From the NCBI RefSeq assembly GCF_006442205.1, contig NZ_VFVR01000010.1, positions 101,050 through 165,049 on the forward strand: a DNA stretch of 64,000 bases, in the 5' to 3' direction. Shown here piece by piece: positions 33,139 to 40,635 of this stretch. The position numbers and the translations under genes were made by a program. The notes beneath the pieces were generated by a model, which worked only from the letters and a program-made list of their open reading frames with translations, was not told the DNA's origin and searched no databases. Source of the DNA: Mesorhizobium sp. B2-3-12 (GTDB lineage Bacteria > Pseudomonadota > Alphaproteobacteria > Rhizobiales > Rhizobiaceae). Position 1 is the first letter of the stretch. Each line of letters begins with the position of its first letter.

Positions 33139-33821
33139 TGTGTCGAATTTCCCAGCCTAAAGCGCGCCGATCCCGCTTCATCGCGACGTGAAATTTCGAC
33201 GTCGCGCACGATGCGCGCCGGCGATCCTTCCAGAACGATGACCCGGTCGCCCAGCGACGAGGCGGATGCGAGATCGTGGGTGACCAGCAGCGTGGTGGGG
33301 CGCCGCTTGGCGAAACTATCCTGCAGCAGGCGGCGCATGGCTTGCGCCGTCGCCTGGTCGAGTGACGCGAACGGCTCGTCGAGGAGCAGGAGCGCGGGCT
33401 CGACGGCGAGCGCCCGGGCCAGCGCTACGCGCCGCGCCATGCCGCCGGAGAGACGTTGCGGATAATCCTGCTCATGACCTTTCAAGCCGACGGCGGCGAG
33501 CCACCGGGCGGCATCGGGCGCGTGGCCGGGGACGGCGAGTTCGATATTGCGCAAGGCGGTGAGCCACGGCAGCAGCCTCGGCGTCTGGAAAAGCATGCCT
33601 ACTGGAAGCGCACGGCCGCTCACGCTGCCCGAGAATTCGTCGTCGACCCCAGAAACGATCGACAACAGCGTCGACTTGCCGACACCGGAAGGCCCGGTCA
33701 GGACGCAGACCTGCCCGTCGGCTATATCGAGCGACAGCGGACAAAAGATCGTCCGGCGTTGGCCGTCGTCACCCGGGAAAGTCTTCTCCTCGATTCTGAT
33801 CCTGAGCATCAGCGTCGCCAT
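33135..33821 (-). CDS. NitT/TauT-like ABC transporter ATP-binding protein
   Basis: A 228-residue importer ATPase: Walker A GPSGVGKSTLL, Q-loop MLFQTPRLLPWLTALRNIELAV, signature LSGGMARRVALARAL, Walker B LLLLDEPFASLD and switch VTHDLASA. The wording of these motifs is that of nitrate/sulfonate/taurine-type importers. ATG 33821 overlaps the permease end by 13 bases, and the gene ends inside the start of the next. Context suggests import of a compound needed for, or released by, PQQ-linked oxidation. Confidence 0.88.
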   Translation of the reverse strand: MATLMLRIRIEEKTFPGDDGQRRTIFCPLSLDIADGQVCVLTGPSGVGKSTLLSIVSGVDDEFSGSVSGRALPVGMLFQTPRLLPWLTALRNIELAVPGHAPDAARWLAAVGLKGHEQDYPQRLSGGMARRVALARALAVEPALLLLDEPFASLDQATAQAMRRLLQDSFAKRRPTTLLVTHDLASASSLGDRVIVLEGSPARIVRDVEISRRDEAGSARFRLGNSTQ

Positions 33822-34576
33822 GTGAGCAGATGGCGCTCCAACGGCACAAGCAGCCCATACTCTATGGCAAGCATCACGACACCGAAACTGATGGCGTAGG
33901 CAAGGATATGGGTGACGTCGAAGTTCTGGAAATAGACCTGCAGCTGGAACCCGACGCCGTTGGAGCGGCCGAGCAGTTCGGCGAGCAGCACGATCTTCCA
34001 CGTCAGTGCCAGCCCGTTGCGCAGGGAGACCAGGAAGAAAGGCGCCAGTTGGGGCAGCACGACATACCGCAGCATCGCGGCGCGGCCGAAACGATAGAGC
34101 TCGGCCATTTCGGCAAAGTCCTTGTCCAGCCGGCCGGCGCCTTCACGGATAGTCACCACAACGTTGGGGATCTTGTTGAGCGCGACGGCCAGGACAAGCG
34201 CCGTGTCGGCAAGGCCCAGCCAGATATAGATCAGGATGACGGTGATCAGCGCCGGCATGTTGAGGAGCAACACGATCCAAGGCCTCATCCAGACGTCGGC
34301 CCGGCGCGAGCGGCCTGCCGCGTAGCCAAGGACCGCGCCGATCAGGATTGCCGCCCCAAGGCTTGCGGCAACGCGCGCGAGCGAGATGCCGAGGTGGTAT
34401 AGCAGCTCGCCCCGAACCGCTTCGTGCAAGAGAACCGAAACAACCTGGACCGGACCGGGAAACAGCCTATCGGCGGCAATCGATGCCGCGATCTGCCAGG
34501 TAAGCACCATGGCAAGCAATGCCGCAGCGGACTGCCAACGCTGAATGTTGGTGGTAATGGCTGAGACCTCGGTCAT
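33809..34576 (-). CDS. NitT/TauT-like ABC transporter permease
   Basis: A 255-residue binding-protein-dependent permease with five to six helices. The EAA loop reads EMAELYRFGRAAMLRYVVLPQLAPFFLVSLRNGLALTWK, typical of the SsuC/TauC family. Start MTEVSAITTN (34576) is 10 bp after the binding-protein stop. It forms a three-gene importer with the flanking ATPase and binding protein. Confidence 0.88.
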   Translation of the reverse strand: MTEVSAITTNIQRWQSAAALLAMVLTWQIAASIAADRLFPGPVQVVSVLLHEAVRGELLYHLGISLARVAASLGAAILIGAVLGYAAGRSRRADVWMRPWIVLLLNMPALITVILIYIWLGLADTALVLAVALNKIPNVVVTIREGAGRLDKDFAEMAELYRFGRAAMLRYVVLPQLAPFFLVSLRNGLALTWKIVLLAELLGRSNGVGFQLQVYFQNFDVTHILAYAISFGVVMLAIEYGLLVPLERHLLTWRR

Positions 34577-34586
34577 GATCGCCAGC

Positions 34587-35648
34587 TCAAGCCGGTATGG
34601 CCCAGAAAACACCGGGATCCAAGCTCGTTGCCTTGCCGACCATATCCTCGCCGCCCAGTTCGGCCAGGATTGCAAACAACCGGGCTGCGCCATCACGTTC
34701 GCCTTTGCCGAAGCGACGAGGGATTCCGGCTCGATAAGCGTCGCGCAGTGCTGCCTGGAGGTGAGGATCGGCCGTGCCCAACTGGGGCGTTAGTACCCGC
34801 CATTCATCGTCCGAGGACGCGAGCAGCGACTTTGCAGCCGCAGTGGCGTTCGTGAATCGCGTGAGGGCAATCGGGTTGGCTCGGGCCCAGCTTTCATGGA
34901 AGACGTAGCCGAGCATCGGCAATTCGGCGGATACGCCAAGCCCCTGCAGCATCTGCGCGACGCTGAGCAGAGGCCTTGCTCCCCCTGACTCGAGACGGGC
35001 GGCGAAATTCCAGAATGTCAGCAGGCCATCCAGTCGCCGCGCCAGGAATTCCTGCTCCAACAAAGGGGGCGCGCCGAACACCGGATGCACCTCTTCAGCA
35101 AGATCGCGCTTCACCTGACGGAGGCCGAGCGCGCGCAACAGAATCCAGTTTTTGTCCAGCGGACCACCCGCGATCCCAAGCCTTTTGCCCTTGAGGTCCG
35201 CAACAGTTCGGATGGGCGAACCTTGTGGCAGTTCCAGTGCGCCGACGGCACGAGAATAGGGATAGAAGACCAGATCGGCGCCTTCGCTCCGCTGGCGCAT
35301 AACCCACACCCAATCCGAAACGATAACGTCGACACTGCCCGCCAGCAATGCGGTCTTGCCCGCTTCGGCACCAGCAAGCCGCTGCGCCTCGATTGATACT
35401 CCGTGTGCGGTGTCCAACGCGTGCCGCCGCATGACGTCGACTTCCCAAGCAGCGGTGCCATATCCCAGCACGCCAAACCGCACGCGCGGCTGCGGCTGTG
35501 CCTCGGCTTCCGAGGAGACAGCCAACAGCCAACAGCCAATAGCTGCAAGAGCCGTCCGCCGCGAGATGTGGCCCTGTTCGTGCCGGGTCTGCCATTCGCC
35601 TGGGAGGTTCGCAGTTAGCACGGAGCGCACCGGTGTGAAGGAACTCAC
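34587..35648 (-). CDS. NitT/TauT-like substrate-binding protein with twin-arginine-like signal
   Basis: About 353 residues from a GTG start. The N terminus contains ISRRTALAAIGCWLLAVSSEAEA, a twin-arginine-like signal, followed by an SsuA/NMT1-like fold (VRFGVLGYGTAAWEVDVMRRH; GKRLGIAGGPLDKNWILLRALG). There is no ATG before the signal, and later GTG codons (35630, 35621) are alternatives. The EcfG-type site at 35651-35675 would start transcription only a few bases from 35648, which favours a later start. First gene of the seven-gene minus-strand operon. Confidence 0.8.
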   Translation of the reverse strand: MSSFTPVRSVLTANLPGEWQTRHEQGHISRRTALAAIGCWLLAVSSEAEAQPQPRVRFGVLGYGTAAWEVDVMRRHALDTAHGVSIEAQRLAGAEAGKTALLAGSVDVIVSDWVWVMRQRSEGADLVFYPYSRAVGALELPQGSPIRTVADLKGKRLGIAGGPLDKNWILLRALGLRQVKRDLAEEVHPVFGAPPLLEQEFLARRLDGLLTFWNFAARLESGGARPLLSVAQMLQGLGVSAELPMLGYVFHESWARANPIALTRFTNATAAAKSLLASSDDEWRVLTPQLGTADPHLQAALRDAYRAGIPRRFGKGERDGAARLFAILAELGGEDMVGKATSLDPGVFWAIPA

Positions 35649-35650
35649 CT

Positions 35651-35675
35651 AACGTCTTGGCGGCAGGAATGTTCC
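35651..35675 (-). promoter_or_regulatory. EcfG-type promoter candidate for the minus-strand ABC operon
   Basis: On the minus strand, GGAAC (35675-35671), 17 bases, GTT (35653-35651), directly ahead of the binding-protein gene. It pairs with the site at 20152 that fronts the other half of the PQQ island. Confidence 0.5.
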
Positions 35676-35787
35676 TCTACGGTGCATGGAACTGACTCGG
35701 AATTGACCTGGCGCCCATTACGAGACGGGCCTCGCTATGCCACTGCCCGCGGGCTTGGTCAGGCGAACGGAAGGCGGTTGTTGGGGC

Positions 35788-36078
35788 CTACGGTCCGCTC
35801 TTGGGATCATCGACCTCCAGCGCGTCCATTACAGGCACCAGATCGTCCCCTTCGGATCTCTGGCTCGCCACCCCGCGCCCGCCGTTCTTGATCGCTTGCT
35901 CGATAGCATCCTCGATGTTTCCGAGTTCGTCCTCCCTTACGTCGCGCCCGTAACCAGCCACCTCGGCATCTTCTTCGAATTGTTGGGCGAGCACCGCAAC
36001 GCTGACTTCCTCTCGGCCAGGAAGTGTGCCGACATTCTCCTGTAGCCAGTTTTCAAAAAACTCTCTCGTCACGCTCAT
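35788..36078 (-). CDS. DUF768-like small protein
   Basis: A 96-residue acidic protein starting MSVTREFFENWLQENV, with VSVAVLAQQFEEDAEVAGYGRDVREDELGNIEDAIEQAIKNG. This follows the DUF768 pattern (FL-x-W-x2-N ... V-x-V-x2-L-A ... I-x3-E-x5-G-x-x-E-x-I), a family I know mainly from Mesorhizobium. There is no known function. The frame extends 16 codons further upstream without support. It is divergent from the TrxR-like gene. Confidence 0.6.
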   Translation of the reverse strand: MSVTREFFENWLQENVGTLPGREEVSVAVLAQQFEEDAEVAGYGRDVREDELGNIEDAIEQAIKNGGRGVASQRSEGDDLVPVMDALEVDDPKSGP

Positions 36079-36254
36079 CTCAGACCCTTTCGCCAGATTA
36101 AGCCCGGCGGTGATCCGAAGTTCCATGATGGTTTCACTTTCCCTGTGGCGCTGTATTCACGGGTGGCAGCTACGACGTTTCGGAGACTTGGCAGTGGCCT
36201 TTCTCTTTATGTCTCGGATCGAGGTTCGCTCTTATCGCGTGTCATTCGACACGT

Positions 36255-36279
36255 GGAACAAGGTTGTTTTGCGCGGGTT
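36255..36279 (+). promoter_or_regulatory. EcfG-type promoter candidate, very close to the TrxR-like start
   Basis: GGAAC at 36255-36259, 17 bases, GTT at 36277-36279. The ATG at 36287 would coincide with the expected transcription start, implying a leaderless message, or the match is fortuitous. Confidence 0.4.
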
Positions 36280-36286
36280 GGGCGCT

Positions 36287-37219
36287 ATGCCACGTTCTTC
36301 CGGCTCACAAATTTTTGACGTTGCTATCGTCGGCGGCGGCCCTGCAGGGCTCGCCGCGGCCACGTATTTAGCCAGGTTTCTGCGTTCGGTGATCTCATTC
36401 GACGCGGGGGATGCGCGCGCCAAGCTCATTCCAAAATCGCATAACTGTCCGGGCTTCCCCGAGGGCATCAACGGGGAAGAACTGCTCGGCCGGCTACGAG
36501 CCCAAGCACGCCTGTACGGGGCGAGCGTCGCCGACGATTACGTAGCTCACGCCGAAAAACGCGAGGGATATTTTCTTCTGACGACGGCCTGCGGGATGAT
36601 CCAAGCAAGGCGCGTAATTCTGGCAACGGGCATTGTGGACAAGGCCCCTTCGATTAAAGGACTGCAGCAGGCGATCGCGGATGGCATTGTCAGACTATGC
36701 CCGGTTTGCGATGCGTATGAGGCCAGGGGTAGCCGCATCGGCGTCGTTGGCCCGGAGCATCTCGCCGTCAGGGAGGCTCTGTTCCTGAAGGAATATGGCA
36801 GTCCAGTTGCCTTGCTCGCCAACTACCCGGATGATGTTTCCGAGGCTGCCCGCGATGTCGCATTGGCAGGCGGAGTAGAAATCTGGGACGCTGTCGATGA
36901 CTTGGTCCCTAGACGAACTGGCTTCGATGTCGTCATGGCCGATGGTACCCCGATGCGCAACATCGATGTGGTGTACCCTTCGATGGGCTGCGACGTACGC
37001 TCCGAACTCGCGGTTGCGCTTGGAGCTGTCTGTGACGAAGAGGGCTATGTCATGGTCAACCGGCACCTTGAGACTTCAACGCCAGGACTCTATGCCATCG
37101 GTGACGTGGCCGAGGGGCTCAATCAAATTGCCGTTGCGTTCGGACATGCCGCCACGGCTGCAACTCACATTCACAACGATCTGCGCGATTGCGCCGAGCC
37201 GGCGACGAAATGTCGATGA
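36287..37219 (+). CDS. thioredoxin-reductase-like FAD/NAD(P) oxidoreductase
   Basis: A 310-residue flavoprotein. The FAD motif G16-G-G-P-A-G21 and the C-terminal YAIGDVAEGLNQIAVAFGHAA are TrxR-like, and a redox pair C138-P-V-C141-D occurs where thioredoxin reductases have CATC-D. The central pyridine-nucleotide motif is weak (GVVGPEHLAV rather than GxGxxA), so NADPH use is uncertain. Upstream in-frame starts (for example 36209) would add an unconserved leader. Neighbours are a DUF768 gene and an SDR/membrane fusion; no thioredoxin is nearby. It may reduce an unidentified disulfide partner. Confidence 0.8.
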   Translation: MPRSSGSQIFDVAIVGGGPAGLAAATYLARFLRSVISFDAGDARAKLIPKSHNCPGFPEGINGEELLGRLRAQARLYGASVADDYVAHAEKREGYFLLTTACGMIQARRVILATGIVDKAPSIKGLQQAIADGIVRLCPVCDAYEARGSRIGVVGPEHLAVREALFLKEYGSPVALLANYPDDVSEAARDVALAGGVEIWDAVDDLVPRRTGFDVVMADGTPMRNIDVVYPSMGCDVRSELAVALGAVCDEEGYVMVNRHLETSTPGLYAIGDVAEGLNQIAVAFGHAATAATHIHNDLRDCAEPATKCR

Positions 37220-37393
37220 AGTTGACCTGCAGATGCGAACGCATTCTACCGCCGGAAAACTCTTCGCTGCGTTGTCGCCTGGAGCTTGTTCCACCCGGCG
37301 TCACACTGCTGGCTTCGGCTTCGATCAAGTTCTCTCAGGCGCGGTGGCAGGGTTTATGAGGGCGCACGCGCCGGCGAACGGTGGGAGCAAGGA

Positions 37394-38680
37394 ATGAGAA
37401 TTCTCGTGACCGGCGCCTCAGGTCTGATTGGGAAGGCGCTTTGCGCGCTCCTGACTGGTGAGGGACATGAGGTGGTTCGCGTGCTTCACCATCCAGATAC
37501 CGGCATCCATACTGAGACCCGAGCCATTTCACTGGATATGGCGCGAGCCTTGCGACCTAAAGATTGGACGCCCTATCTGGCCGGTGTGGACGCCGTCGTA
37601 AACTGTGCCGGGGTTCTGCAGGATAGCGCCGGGGAAAACACCCGGCATGTCCATATGACCGGCGCCTCTGCTCTCTTCATCGCATGTGAGCAGGCAGGTG
37701 TGAACAAGGTCATTCACTTTTCCGCCATCGGGGTCGATTGCCAGCAGCCGTCCGCCTTTTCCGCCAGCAAGCTTGCCGGCGATGAAGCATTGATGGCGCG
37801 TAGACTTGAGTGGGTAATCCTGCGCCCTTCAGTGGTGCTGGGAAGGCCGGCTTTCGGCGCAAGTGCGCTTTTTCGGGGCCTCGCGGCTTTGCCGCTCTTG
37901 CCGTTGATGCCCGACACGGGCCGTCTCCAGGTCGTTCAGCTCGATGACGTGATCTCCACCGTTCTCTTTTTCCTCAAACCCGGCAGCCCATCGCGCCTCA
38001 CGCTGGAACTTGCTGGGCCCGTGGCGCTCTCGATGAGCGAGGTCGTCGGTTGCTATCGCCGCTGGTTCGGATGGAACCATGCTCGCGAGTTCATCTTGCC
38101 CAATTGGACCGCAGCTATCTTGTACAGGCTGGGGGATGCCGCGGCTCAGCTAGGCTGGCGCCCGCCGATGCGCACCAATGCTGCAAAAGAGATCACGCGT
38201 GGCGCTGTCGGTGATCCCCGGCCGTGGATGACGGCGACCGGCATTCAACCGTCCAGTCTCCCAGCTGCACTACGTCTAAATCCTGCGACGGTGCAGGAGC
38301 GATGGTTCGCCGGTCTTTACTTCGTCAAGCCGGCGCTGTTTGTCGTTTTGCCGCTCTTCTGGATTCTGACCGGTATCATTTCCCTCACCGTCGGCTGGCG
38401 CAGCGGAGTTGACTTGCTGATTGGCACTGCTGCCGGCGCATTGGCCGAACCAGCGGTCGTCGCCGGGGCACTGGCTGACATCGTCGTGGGGACGCTTATC
38501 GCTTGGCGCCCAACCAGCCGGCTAGGTCTTTTCGGCGCAATCACGGTATCGCTTTTCTATGCGGTCGCCGGGAGCATTTTGCGGCCGGATCTTTGGTATG
38601 AGCCACTCGGGCCGCTGTTGAAGATCTTCCCGACCCTCGTTTTGCATTTTGCAGCGCTGGCCATTCTGGAGGAACGCTGA
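37394..38680 (+). CDS. NAD(P)-binding SDR fused to a DoxX-like membrane domain
   Basis: A 428-residue two-part protein. Residues 1-~290 form an extended/atypical SDR: MRILVTGASGLIGKALCALL, VDAVVNCAGVLQDSAGENT, HFSAIGVDCQQPSAFSASKLAGDEAL and LRPSVVLGRP. Residues ~300-428 contain four hydrophobic helices (FVVLPLFWILTGIISLTVGW; VAGALADIVVGTLIAW; LGLFGAITVSLFYAVAGSIL; LHFAALAILEER) resembling a DoxX-like module. GGGAG lies 6 bases ahead of the ATG. It is coupled to the DUF2269 gene (TGATG). Fusions of this type suggest a membrane-tethered reductase of unknown substrate. Confidence 0.8.
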   Translation: MRILVTGASGLIGKALCALLTGEGHEVVRVLHHPDTGIHTETRAISLDMARALRPKDWTPYLAGVDAVVNCAGVLQDSAGENTRHVHMTGASALFIACEQAGVNKVIHFSAIGVDCQQPSAFSASKLAGDEALMARRLEWVILRPSVVLGRPAFGASALFRGLAALPLLPLMPDTGRLQVVQLDDVISTVLFFLKPGSPSRLTLELAGPVALSMSEVVGCYRRWFGWNHAREFILPNWTAAILYRLGDAAAQLGWRPPMRTNAAKEITRGAVGDPRPWMTATGIQPSSLPAALRLNPATVQERWFAGLYFVKPALFVVLPLFWILTGIISLTVGWRSGVDLLIGTAAGALAEPAVVAGALADIVVGTLIAWRPTSRLGLFGAITVSLFYAVAGSILRPDLWYEPLGPLLKIFPTLVLHFAALAILEER

Positions 38681-39162
38681 TGATGTACTTTGTGCTCAAA
38701 TACCTTCACGTCATCGGTGCGGCTGTGCTGCTCGGGACTGGCGCCGGCATTGCGTTTTTCATGCTTATGGCACACCGGACCGGAAACGCCGCGACGATCG
38801 CCGCCGTCGCCCGCATTGTCGTCCTGGCTGATTTCCTGTTCACGGCTACGGCCGTTGTCGTACAACCCCTGACCGGACTAGGCCTTGCTTGGGTTGCGGG
38901 GTATTCGCTGTCCGAAGGCTGGATCATTCTCTCGATTGCGCTTTACATCGTAACCGGCGTTTTCTGGCTGCCTGTCGTGTGGATGCAGATCGAGATGCGA
39001 AATCTGGCGACACAGGCTGCCCTGTCCAACCAAGCCCCGCCCGAGCGCTACAATCAGCTGTTCAGACGCTGGTTTGTCTTCGGCTTCCCGGCTTTCGGCG
39101 CGGTCCTCGCCATTTTCTGGCTGATGGTTGCGCGCCCGGCAATCGAGTGGCCAGCGTTGTAG
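38680..39162 (+). CDS. DUF2269-family integral membrane protein
   Basis: A 160-residue protein with four helices: KYLHVIGAAVLLGTGAGIAFFMLM, IVVLADFLFTATAVVVQPLTGLGLAW, GWIILSIALYIVTGVFWLPVVWMQIEMR and FVFGFPAFGAVLAIFWLMV. This is the DUF2269 layout with a conserved early His and the R-N-L cytosolic loop. The first ATG overlaps the SDR-fusion stop, so the two are translated together and may form one membrane complex. Confidence 0.82.
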   Translation: MMYFVLKYLHVIGAAVLLGTGAGIAFFMLMAHRTGNAATIAAVARIVVLADFLFTATAVVVQPLTGLGLAWVAGYSLSEGWIILSIALYIVTGVFWLPVVWMQIEMRNLATQAALSNQAPPERYNQLFRRWFVFGFPAFGAVLAIFWLMVARPAIEWPAL

Positions 39163-39271
39163 CTGCGCAGGATCGCCGAATCATCATGCCGCGAATTGGT
39201 CTGTCTCACGTGGCTGGCTCCTACGGCGCAATGTACCGCAGTGGGGAACCAGGCTCACCGAGTTCTTTGGG

Positions 39272-39463
39272 ATGGCCAACCATCCCGTCACCGGCGTGCT
39301 CAACTCGATCGGCACATGGACCTCCCGCCCCGCGGCATTCCTGATCTTGTTGGCCTACGCAATCCTTTGGCTAATCCTTGAACGACAGAGCCTGGACTGG
39401 CATGGAGCGGCTACCTTGTTTACCTGGGCCATGACGCTGTTCATTCATTCCAACATATCGTAA
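39272..39463 (+). pseudogene. truncated low-affinity iron-permease-family protein
   Basis: 63 residues: MANHPVTGVLNSIGTWTSRPAAFLILLAYAILWLILERQSLDWHGAATLFTWAMTLFI, then an abrupt HSNIS stop. Family members continue after TLFIQ with a cytosolic H-R-D-T-Q-A-I-H-x-K-L-D-E-L tail. I cannot find that tail in any frame of the next 200 bp. The membrane part is intact, so a short product is possible, but the missing tail suggests decay. Confidence 0.55.
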
Positions 39464-39692
39464 TTTTCGACTCGTGGGGCTTGCTCACCGTGGCTGTCAC
39501 GCGGCATGCCGCCGATAGGAAAAGAACGCTCCCCCAATAGTGGGTATTGCGATGTAGCGGTCTCCCGCTACCAGCCCCCGACGAGCAGAGAGTGTTTCCC
39601 ATTTTCAGGTCGCAGCCGCAGATTGCAGCCCGAGCTGAACGCAGGCCTCCACTGCAGCAGGAGAGTCCCTACTTATATGGCATGTTGCATTC

Positions 39693-40127
39693 ATGGCCTT
39701 GCAGAACGGCGAAGCCGTGAGGCGATACTCGCTCACGCCTCGACCAATCACGGCACAGCGGATTGAACGCGCGCTCGACCGCGTCGCGGAGATCATCGTG
39801 GCACGAGGCGACGATGGTGAGGCATGGCTCGCGCTCTACGAGCACTTGGAACGCGCTCTGCAAGATCACCGAGCGAAGGAAGAACGCCTCGCCGCAGTGC
39901 GATTTCCCCCAGCATCAACGACGCCCACAAGGCATTGTCAGCAGCCTCGTGGAGATCTCTGGCGGTGCGCGCCTTTATACGGTCAGTGGTGTCGAGGCGC
40001 GGCGAACGAACACGCTACGCTCGTCGAGATCCCTGATCTCTCTGGGCACCCTGCGGTAGTAGTGGAAATGATCCCCCCTCAGTTGCAGGAAGCGGTCAGG
40101 ATCATGCTCTTCGCGTCGTCTTCCTAG
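39693..40127 (+). CDS. hypothetical protein, possibly frameshifted
   Basis: Residues 1-70 (ITAQRIERALDRVAEIIVARGDDGEAWLALYEHLERALQDHRAKEERLAAVR) look like a real helical protein with rhizobial composition. From about nucleotide 39905 the translation becomes irregular (PPASTTPTRHCQQPRG) and Cys-rich, so the original gene may have ended or shifted frame there. There is no recognised family and no strong ribosome site. Confidence 0.4.
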   Translation: MALQNGEAVRRYSLTPRPITAQRIERALDRVAEIIVARGDDGEAWLALYEHLERALQDHRAKEERLAAVRFPPASTTPTRHCQQPRGDLWRCAPLYGQWCRGAANEHATLVEIPDLSGHPAVVVEMIPPQLQEAVRIMLFASSS

Positions 40128-40132
40128 GCCTC

Positions 40133-40151
40133 TGATACACCATTTGTATCA
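40133..40151. promoter_or_regulatory. 7-bp inverted repeat (TGATACA / TGTATCA)
   Basis: A perfect 7-bp dyad with a 5-base spacer, between the hypothetical gene and the tRNA-His 3' end. It has no T-run, so an operator is more likely than a terminator; target unknown. Confidence 0.35.
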
Positions 40152-40208
40152 CAATCGGCTTGGCCCGAAAATTCTATAAGAAATTCAACGCCTTATGGGG
40201 AAAGCCAA

Positions 40209-40285
40209 TGGTACCGTTGGCTGGGATCGAACCAGCGACCTCCGGATCCACAATCCGGCGCTCTAACCATCTGAGCTACAACGGC
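40209..40285 (-). tRNA. tRNA-His (anticodon GTG)
   Basis: The minus strand folds into a full cloverleaf: acceptor GCCGTTG/CAACGGT, D-arm with GCTC/GAGC, anticodon stem CCGGA/TCCGG around loop TTGTGGA (anticodon GTG), T-arm with GGTTCGATCCC, and an encoded CCA at 40211-40209. The discriminator is A73, position 1 pairs as G1:U72, and the genomic base before G1 is T, so there is no encoded G-1. This is the alternative histidine identity known from alphaproteobacteria. Confidence 0.95.
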
Positions 40286-40440
40286 ACGTCTCAACGTTGG
40301 TAGCGGGATCGAGGTGGAAGGTTCATTCTCCGCGATCCGCTCTGTCGTTCGGCGATGCGTCCTTACGGGCTTATGGATTCTAATTCAAGAGTTTTGCGAG
40401 GCAAAGGTCGCTTCCCCACAACGGGGCACCTTTCGCCGGG

Positions 40441-40556
40441 CAAAGAAAAAGGCCGGCGGGAGGAGGTGCCGGCCTTTTCCTGTTACGAGCCAGCGGGAGG
40501 AGGTGCTGGCTGGTCACCCCGGAGGTGGAGGGAGGAGGTTCCACCCGCCGGGTATT
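40441..40556 (-). ncRNA. three-hairpin sRNA of the alpha-r14 (CCUCCUCCC-loop) type
   Basis: On the minus strand three successive hairpins each display the same 10-base loop, ACCTCCTCCC, on different stems: 40545-40524 (GGTGGA/TCCACC), 40511-40488 (AGCCAGC/GCTGGCT) and 40474-40451 (GGCCGGC/GCCGGCC). The last ends in TTTTTCTTT and is an intrinsic terminator. Stems vary while loops are identical, which is strong evidence of a structured RNA. Loops exposing CCUCCUCCC can pair with Shine-Dalgarno sequences; this is the hallmark of the rhizobial alpha-r14 family and of CcsR-type RNAs. The 5' end is estimated near 40556; the promoter is not certain. Confidence 0.85.
40442..40478 (-). terminator. intrinsic terminator of the sRNA
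   Basis: GGCCGGC/GCCGGCC stem (extendable by A-T pairs) with loop ACCTCCTCCC, followed on the minus strand by TTTTTCTTT. It may also stop read-through from the phasin gene. Confidence 0.85.
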
Positions 40557-40635
40557 CACTTGACCGACACTATCTCACATCTATTTGTCCGACAAAATGC
40601 GACCTTTTGTTGCATCCGCCGGCGATGCGCAGATA

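Noticed and set aside
40133..40151. TGATACA/TGTATCA dyad as the tRNA-His terminator
   Set aside because: There is no T-run on the minus strand after the stem, and the stem is short and A/T-rich.
40451..40545. Repeated GGGAGGAGGT considered as a short CRISPR or simple repeat
   Set aside because: The three copies are loops of separate hairpins with different stems and end in a terminator, which fits an sRNA; spacing and length do not fit CRISPR.
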